DNA from: Deltaproteobacteria bacterium UBA5756
GTDB lineage: Bacteria > Desulfobacterota > Syntrophorhabdia > Syntrophorhabdales > Syntrophorhabdaceae
Assembly: GCA_002418985.1 (NCBI GenBank)
Contig: DIFE01000064.1
Coordinates: 1-17,365 of the forward strand
Length of the DNA: 17,365 nucleotides
Reading direction: 5' to 3'
Shown here: positions 13,732-17,365 of the stretch, one piece after another
Layout of the letters: every line of letters begins with the position of its first letter
Position numbering within the stretch: position 1 is the stretch's first letter
Notes under the pieces: model-generated
Told to the model about the DNA's origin: nothing
The model's database searches: none
Seen by the model: only the letters and a program-made list of their open reading frames with translations
Program-made: the position numbers and the translations under genes

Positions 13732-15048
13732 TCAGTCGTTCTTCAAGGATGCCGGTTGACCTGTCGATTCGAGGACATTCATCCAGATGTTGCCGTTGGG
13801 GTCGACCATTTTGCGTCTCGAAGCCACGGCCCTTAAAGGCAGATGAACGTAGGTGTTGTTAACGAGCCCCACGACCATGCCCGTTTTTCCGGCCATCGCC
13901 GCATGGACGGCGTACTTGGCAAGCATTCCGCAGTAGAGGCCGTCGCTGGCATTGGCGACGACGCTCCGGATGGTGTACCCCGGGTCGATGTACTTAAGGT
14001 TGACCTCCATGCCCCGCTGCTTGGAATATTCCTCGATCCTTTCTTTGAGGAATAGGCCTATATCGGCGAGTCGAACGTTGCCGGAAGGGTCGGTTCTTAT
14101 AGGCACGCCATTACGGTGCAGCAAATCCTGGCCGGCCCCTTCAGCCGCGAGTATAACCGCATGGTGCCTGTCTCGCAGCCTTCGTTCCAAGGTAGGCAGG
14201 AACCCCTTTTTCCCCTCAAGGTCGAAGGGGATCTCGGGAATGAGGACAAAATTTGCGTCCCCTTGGGCTAAGGCTGCACTGGCCGCGATATGACCGGATT
14301 GCCTGCCCATCAATTTGACGAGGCCGACGCCGTTGGGTGCCCCTTTCGCCTCCACGTGGGCGCACTGGATTACCTTGACGGCCTCCTGAATGGCCGTATC
14401 GAAGCCGAAACTTTTTTCTACGATCATGATGTCATTGTCTATCGTCTTCGGAATCCCGACAACGCCGATCCTTTTTTGTCTTTTGCCGATTTCGTCTGTG
14501 ATCAACTCGGCTCCCCTCATGGTCCCGTCGCCGCCGATGCAGAAAAGGATTGATATGTTCATCCGTTCGAGGGCGTCCACCATGGCACCTACATCCTGAT
14601 TTCCTCTCGAACATGACAGGAAGCTTCCGCCGAGCATATGGATATCCTTAACGATTTCGGGGTCCAACTCAATGACGTCATGGCCGTAGTCCGGGACGAG
14701 TCCTTGAAAACCGTATCTGATGCCGATTATATTCCTGACGCCGTAGCGGTAGTAAAGCTCCATGACAAGGGCCCTGATGACATCGTTGATACCCGGACAC
14801 AGTCCCCCGCACGTCACTATCGCGGCTTTGACTTTTGAGGGGTCGAAAAAAACCTTCCGACGAGGTCCCGCGACCTCAAAGGACGTGATCTGAGTATCCT
14901 TAAGGACATGGCCTTCGATGCTCTTGACTGATATATCATGCAGGATGCGCTCGTCGTCGGATTTGAAATAACCGACTGTGAGAGGAGCGGGTATCGTGCA
15001 CTCACCGAGAGTCTTTATAGAAAAATCAATCGTCGTTTCTCTTTTCAT
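13732..15048 (-). CDS. pfkA: Long-form 6-phosphofructokinase, probably ATP-dependent
   Basis: This 438-residue enzyme phosphorylates fructose 6-phosphate at C1. GGDGT (172-176) carries Gly at the position that is Asp in PPi-dependent enzymes. PKTIDND (200-206) contains the catalytic Asp but has Lys where bacterial ATP enzymes usually have Gly. MGRQSGHIA is at 247-255. The Gly/Lys pairing is found in ATP-dependent plant and trypanosome-type enzymes, so ATP is the likelier donor. About 70 extra N-terminal residues precede the catalytic core, making it over 100 residues longer than the classic 320-residue bacterial form. AGGAGG lies 5 bases before ATG 15048. The start overlaps the oxidoreductase gene by 23 bases, so the two are co-transcribed. 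Confidence 0.93.
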   Translation of the reverse strand: MKRETTIDFSIKTLGECTIPAPLTVGYFKSDDERILHDISVKSIEGHVLKDTQITSFEVAGPRRKVFFDPSKVKAAIVTCGGLCPGINDVIRALVMELYYRYGVRNIIGIRYGFQGLVPDYGHDVIELDPEIVKDIHMLGGSFLSCSRGNQDVGAMVDALERMNISILFCIGGDGTMRGAELITDEIGKRQKRIGVVGIPKTIDNDIMIVEKSFGFDTAIQEAVKVIQCAHVEAKGAPNGVGLVKLMGRQSGHIAASAALAQGDANFVLIPEIPFDLEGKKGFLPTLERRLRDRHHAVILAAEGAGQDLLHRNGVPIRTDPSGNVRLADIGLFLKERIEEYSKQRGMEVNLKYIDPGYTIRSVVANASDGLYCGMLAKYAVHAAMAGKTGMVVGLVNNTYVHLPLRAVASRRKMVDPNGNIWMNVLESTGQPASLKND

Positions 15049-16528
15049 CTCTACCTCCTGCTGCCGGAGATGCCCCTGCGAGGCTGGCGGCGTTTATGCC
15101 TGAAAGGACTTCACCGATAAAACCCATGCCTAACAGTTCGTCACCCGTCAAAAAGACATTCTCGAAGGGTGTTCTATTCGGGAGGCAATCGAGAACACTC
15201 AGTATGTTCCGTTCCGCCGGAATCTTGCATCCTGTCAATTCACCACAACTTCTTGAAAGAGTAAGGCATTTTTCGGTATCCAGGTAGTCGACGTTTTCCC
15301 TTAAAAAAGGAAAAAACACCTCGAGGTCGCCCAGAAGGTCCGCGGCCACCCTGCGCAAGTCCTCGTCTCCCAGTCGTTCAGGGGGTTCTTCGATGTAACG
15401 AGTCGCACTCAACGCCCTTCTACCTTCCGGCGCCCGCCCTGTATCTCCTCGTTGACTCAGTTCCAGGAAGATAACCTCCTGAATCCTGAATTCGCCTGTC
15501 TCCTTGCAGAGGATTACGGCGTACTCGGCTAATCTTTCAGGAATTCCTTTGTCGAAGAGGCCCATGTGGACGGTAAAAGGATAGAAGGCCTTCGCCCGAC
15601 GCCTGTTCAGGCGTTGCGAAAACCTCCGTCCTTTCCGGTCGTTGAGAAGACAATCGCAAAGTTTCTTCCATTTGGAACTGACGATAAGGCGTTCCCCCAG
15701 ACTTTCTCCGACGGTGCCCTCTGCGGCCCAAGCGACGCGGCAATACCCTTCATCGACGTCGACCCCGGCGATTTCGCAGCCGCTGGTGCATTCAGCACCT
15801 TGACGCAAAAACCGTTCCGTTAGGGACTCGGCAATCAGGTGTTTTCCTCCAGCACAATAGAACAGGCCTTTCAGCGGAAGGTTCAGGAAGTAAGGGGTTG
15901 CGGGGGTCAGGTATCCGTCGCCGCAGCGATGGAGCCTGTCGGAAAGGCCGGATGCCTGGGCGTCGAGGAGACAAATGAGCGTGTCGTCGAGGCCTTCGAG
16001 TCTACGGACGAACTTCAAATGCTCCCTGCGAAGCGGTATAAACGCCTTTACGAAGCGTGTCATCGTCTTCAGGGAGCGCCACGGGATGCACAGAAAGGGG
16101 TTTTCGAGGGTGAAGCGAGAAAAGACGAGGGCCATCGTTTCCGCGGCATCGTACAATTCATTCACTCGGGACGAGCTACCCGGGAATTCTCTTTCTATGT
16201 CGCGTATCAAACCTTCTCTCTCTCGCCCGACATCCACCCGATGGGATGGTGTGATGATCTGGAGACCGGGATTCAGCATCTTCAAGGCCGCCCGGTTCAT
16301 TTGATATAGGTCGTTTTCAAGGTAAGGATGAACGACGGCGTCAAGGGTTCCAAGGCCGGCCGGTATGGAAGTATCCAGGTTAAACGTATATCCCGATTCA
16401 GAATAGACATCCGGTACCTTGCCTTCCTTGATGAGGAGCGTTTTCTTGCCGGAACGGGACACAAGCTCGGTTGCGACCAGGGAACTGAGGTCGTTTCCGA
16501 TAACGATCACATCGTAGCTTTTCGTCAT
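15026..16528 (-). CDS. CrtI/phytoene-desaturase-like FAD oxidoreductase with degenerate nucleotide motif
   Basis: This 500-residue protein has the overall plan of the amine-oxidase/phytoene-desaturase superfamily (COG1233-like). An N-terminal dinucleotide-binding strand-turn-helix reads YDVIVIGNDLSSLVATELVSR, and a C-terminal FAD-closing segment reads VFLTGDELLGMGFIGEVLSG. The usual GxGxxG has become GNDLSS (residues 11-16), losing the second and third Gly. The middle segment GGKHLIAESLTERFLRQGAE resembles the family's substrate and FAD region. The substrate is unknown, and no carotenoid gene is nearby. The start ATG overlaps the purN stop by 4 bases (ATGA) and the end overlaps pfkA by 23 bases, so it is locked into this operon. 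A non-enzymatic or altered-cofactor role is possible. Confidence 0.8.
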   Translation of the reverse strand: MTKSYDVIVIGNDLSSLVATELVSRSGKKTLLIKEGKVPDVYSESGYTFNLDTSIPAGLGTLDAVVHPYLENDLYQMNRAALKMLNPGLQIITPSHRVDVGREREGLIRDIEREFPGSSSRVNELYDAAETMALVFSRFTLENPFLCIPWRSLKTMTRFVKAFIPLRREHLKFVRRLEGLDDTLICLLDAQASGLSDRLHRCGDGYLTPATPYFLNLPLKGLFYCAGGKHLIAESLTERFLRQGAECTSGCEIAGVDVDEGYCRVAWAAEGTVGESLGERLIVSSKWKKLCDCLLNDRKGRRFSQRLNRRRAKAFYPFTVHMGLFDKGIPERLAEYAVILCKETGEFRIQEVIFLELSQRGDTGRAPEGRRALSATRYIEEPPERLGDEDLRRVAADLLGDLEVFFPFLRENVDYLDTEKCLTLSRSCGELTGCKIPAERNILSVLDCLPNRTPFENVFLTGDELLGMGFIGEVLSGINAASLAGASPAAGGRDEKRNDD

Positions 16529-17199
16529 GACCCGCGGGTAAGCTCCCTGATGAGTAATGGGGGGTTGTGGATGGGTTTATCCGGGGCCTTCGGGTGTTTT
16601 TCTGCTCTTACCTTCCGGCCTGAGACAGCCAGCTTCCCCTCGGAAAAGAGCTGGATTGCCTGCGGGTATATCCTGTGCTCCTCTTTCAAGATCCTTTCCG
16701 CCAGACTATCTGCGGTATCGTCATCATAGACGGGGACGACGGCCTGGATGATTATCGGTCCCATGTCGACGCCGGAATCGGCGAAGTGTACGGTACAACC
16801 GGAGAATTTTACACCGTAATCAAAGGCATTTTGCTGTCCGTGGAGACCTGGGAATGAAGGAAGAAGGGCGGGATGGATGTTCATCACCCTCATAGGAAAG
16901 GCCTGGAGGAAAAGGTCCGTCAAAACCCGCATAAAACCCGCCATCACGACCAGTTCGACATTGTGAACCCGCAGGATATCGATCATTTTTCGGTCGAAAT
17001 CTTCCCTGTTGGGGTAATCCTGATGACGGACAACTGCGGACGGGAGATTGTGTTTTCTCGCTCTTTGCAGGGCATAGGCGTCCGGGTTGTTGCTTATGAC
17101 CACCTGTATTTTCGCATCAAGGCAGCCTTGTTCGATATGGTCTATGATTGATTGCAGGTTCGAACCGCTCCCGGAGACAAGTATGCCCACGTTGACCAT
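16525..17199 (-). CDS. purN: Phosphoribosylglycinamide formyltransferase PurN
   Basis: This 224-residue enzyme transfers a formyl group from 10-formyl-tetrahydrofolate to GAR, the third step of purine synthesis. It begins MVNVGILVSGSGSNLQSIID, the phosphate-binding start of the family. The catalytic residues are present: Asn107 and His109 in MNIHPALLPSFPG, and Asp145 in DSGVDMGPII. It is slightly longer than the E. coli enzyme (212) because of a C-terminal tail. It starts 29 bases after the purM stop, the usual purM-purN order, and its last 4 bases overlap the start of the oxidoreductase gene. Confidence 0.96.
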   Translation of the reverse strand: MVNVGILVSGSGSNLQSIIDHIEQGCLDAKIQVVISNNPDAYALQRARKHNLPSAVVRHQDYPNREDFDRKMIDILRVHNVELVVMAGFMRVLTDLFLQAFPMRVMNIHPALLPSFPGLHGQQNAFDYGVKFSGCTVHFADSGVDMGPIIIQAVVPVYDDDTADSLAERILKEEHRIYPQAIQLFSEGKLAVSGRKVRAEKHPKAPDKPIHNPPLLIRELTRGS

Positions 17200-17228
17200 T
17201 TTCCCGCCCCAAATTGCTCCGGATGAAA

Positions 17229-17365
17229 TCAGATAAAAGATACGGGTTCTTGACCTTTATCCCGCTTGTCTATCATGCCGATGACGTATGCCTGCTCACC
17301 CAATCCGGCCAAACGTTCGATGATTTCGGGGGCATCTTTTTCCGAGACTATCATCATCATGCCGA
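17229..17365 (-). CDS. purM: Phosphoribosylformylglycinamidine cyclo-ligase PurM, C-terminal end only
   Basis: The frame runs in from the right edge and ends at TGA 17231-17229, leaving the last 44 codons. The text GMMMIVSEKDAPEIIERLAG followed by LGEQAYVIGMID matches the C-terminal end of AIR synthetase, which normally reads GIGM...-A-L-GE-AYVIG. The enzyme carries out the fifth step of purine synthesis. A short DKRDKGQEPVSFI tail follows the conserved end. The rest of the gene lies beyond the window; it is cut by the window edge, not broken. Confidence 0.85.
   Translation of the reverse strand, partial: GMMMIVSEKDAPEIIERLAGLGEQAYVIGMIDKRDKGQEPVSFI

Overview
The window looks like chromosomal DNA of an anaerobic, syntroph-like member of the Desulfobacterota (old Deltaproteobacteria). 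This is inferred from gene content and order, not from any marker gene: a proton-pumping pyrophosphatase, a branched-chain-amino-acid-type ABC importer with an acyl-CoA synthetase inside its operon, and moderately GC-rich coding. No rRNA, tRNA, CRISPR array, insertion sequence or phage gene was seen.

Layout. Positions 1-1776 (minus strand) carry a tiny Pro/Ala-rich lipoprotein gene and ychF, flanked by two copies of a short GC-rich palindrome in opposite orientation. Positions 1777-4242 (minus) hold hppA, a membrane pyrophosphatase of a divergent, probably K+-independent type, with its own terminator. Positions 4243-4800 form a control region. It holds an apparent attenuator in the hppA leader, a palindrome with back-to-back -35 boxes, a 29-codon mini-ORF with a promoter and terminator, and a second terminator directly in front of the next operon. 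Positions 4801-11571 (plus) form one tight operon: substrate-binding protein, LivG, AMP-forming acyl-CoA synthetase, LivH, LivM, LivF. From 11588 to the right edge everything is on the minus strand. Read in transcription order it is purM (C-terminal end only), purN, a CrtI-like FAD oxidoreductase, a long-form phosphofructokinase, rpmB (L28) and recJ.

How the parts may work together. The liv-type importer probably brings in a carboxylic acid rather than, or as well as, an amino acid, because the operon contains a ligase that would convert such an acid to its CoA thioester and release AMP and PPi. The divergently transcribed hppA could recover the energy of that PPi as a proton gradient, which matters most to organisms living near the thermodynamic limit. 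The minus-strand purine/oxidoreductase/pfk/rpmB/recJ block is a housekeeping cluster; its least understood member is the oxidoreductase, whose nucleotide-binding glycine motif is degenerate.

The best leads for new biology are the hppA leader attenuator, the mini-ORF transcript, the divergent pyrophosphatase next to an acyl-CoA-forming operon, and the degenerate oxidoreductase. Start codons were chosen from Shine-Dalgarno spacing by eye.
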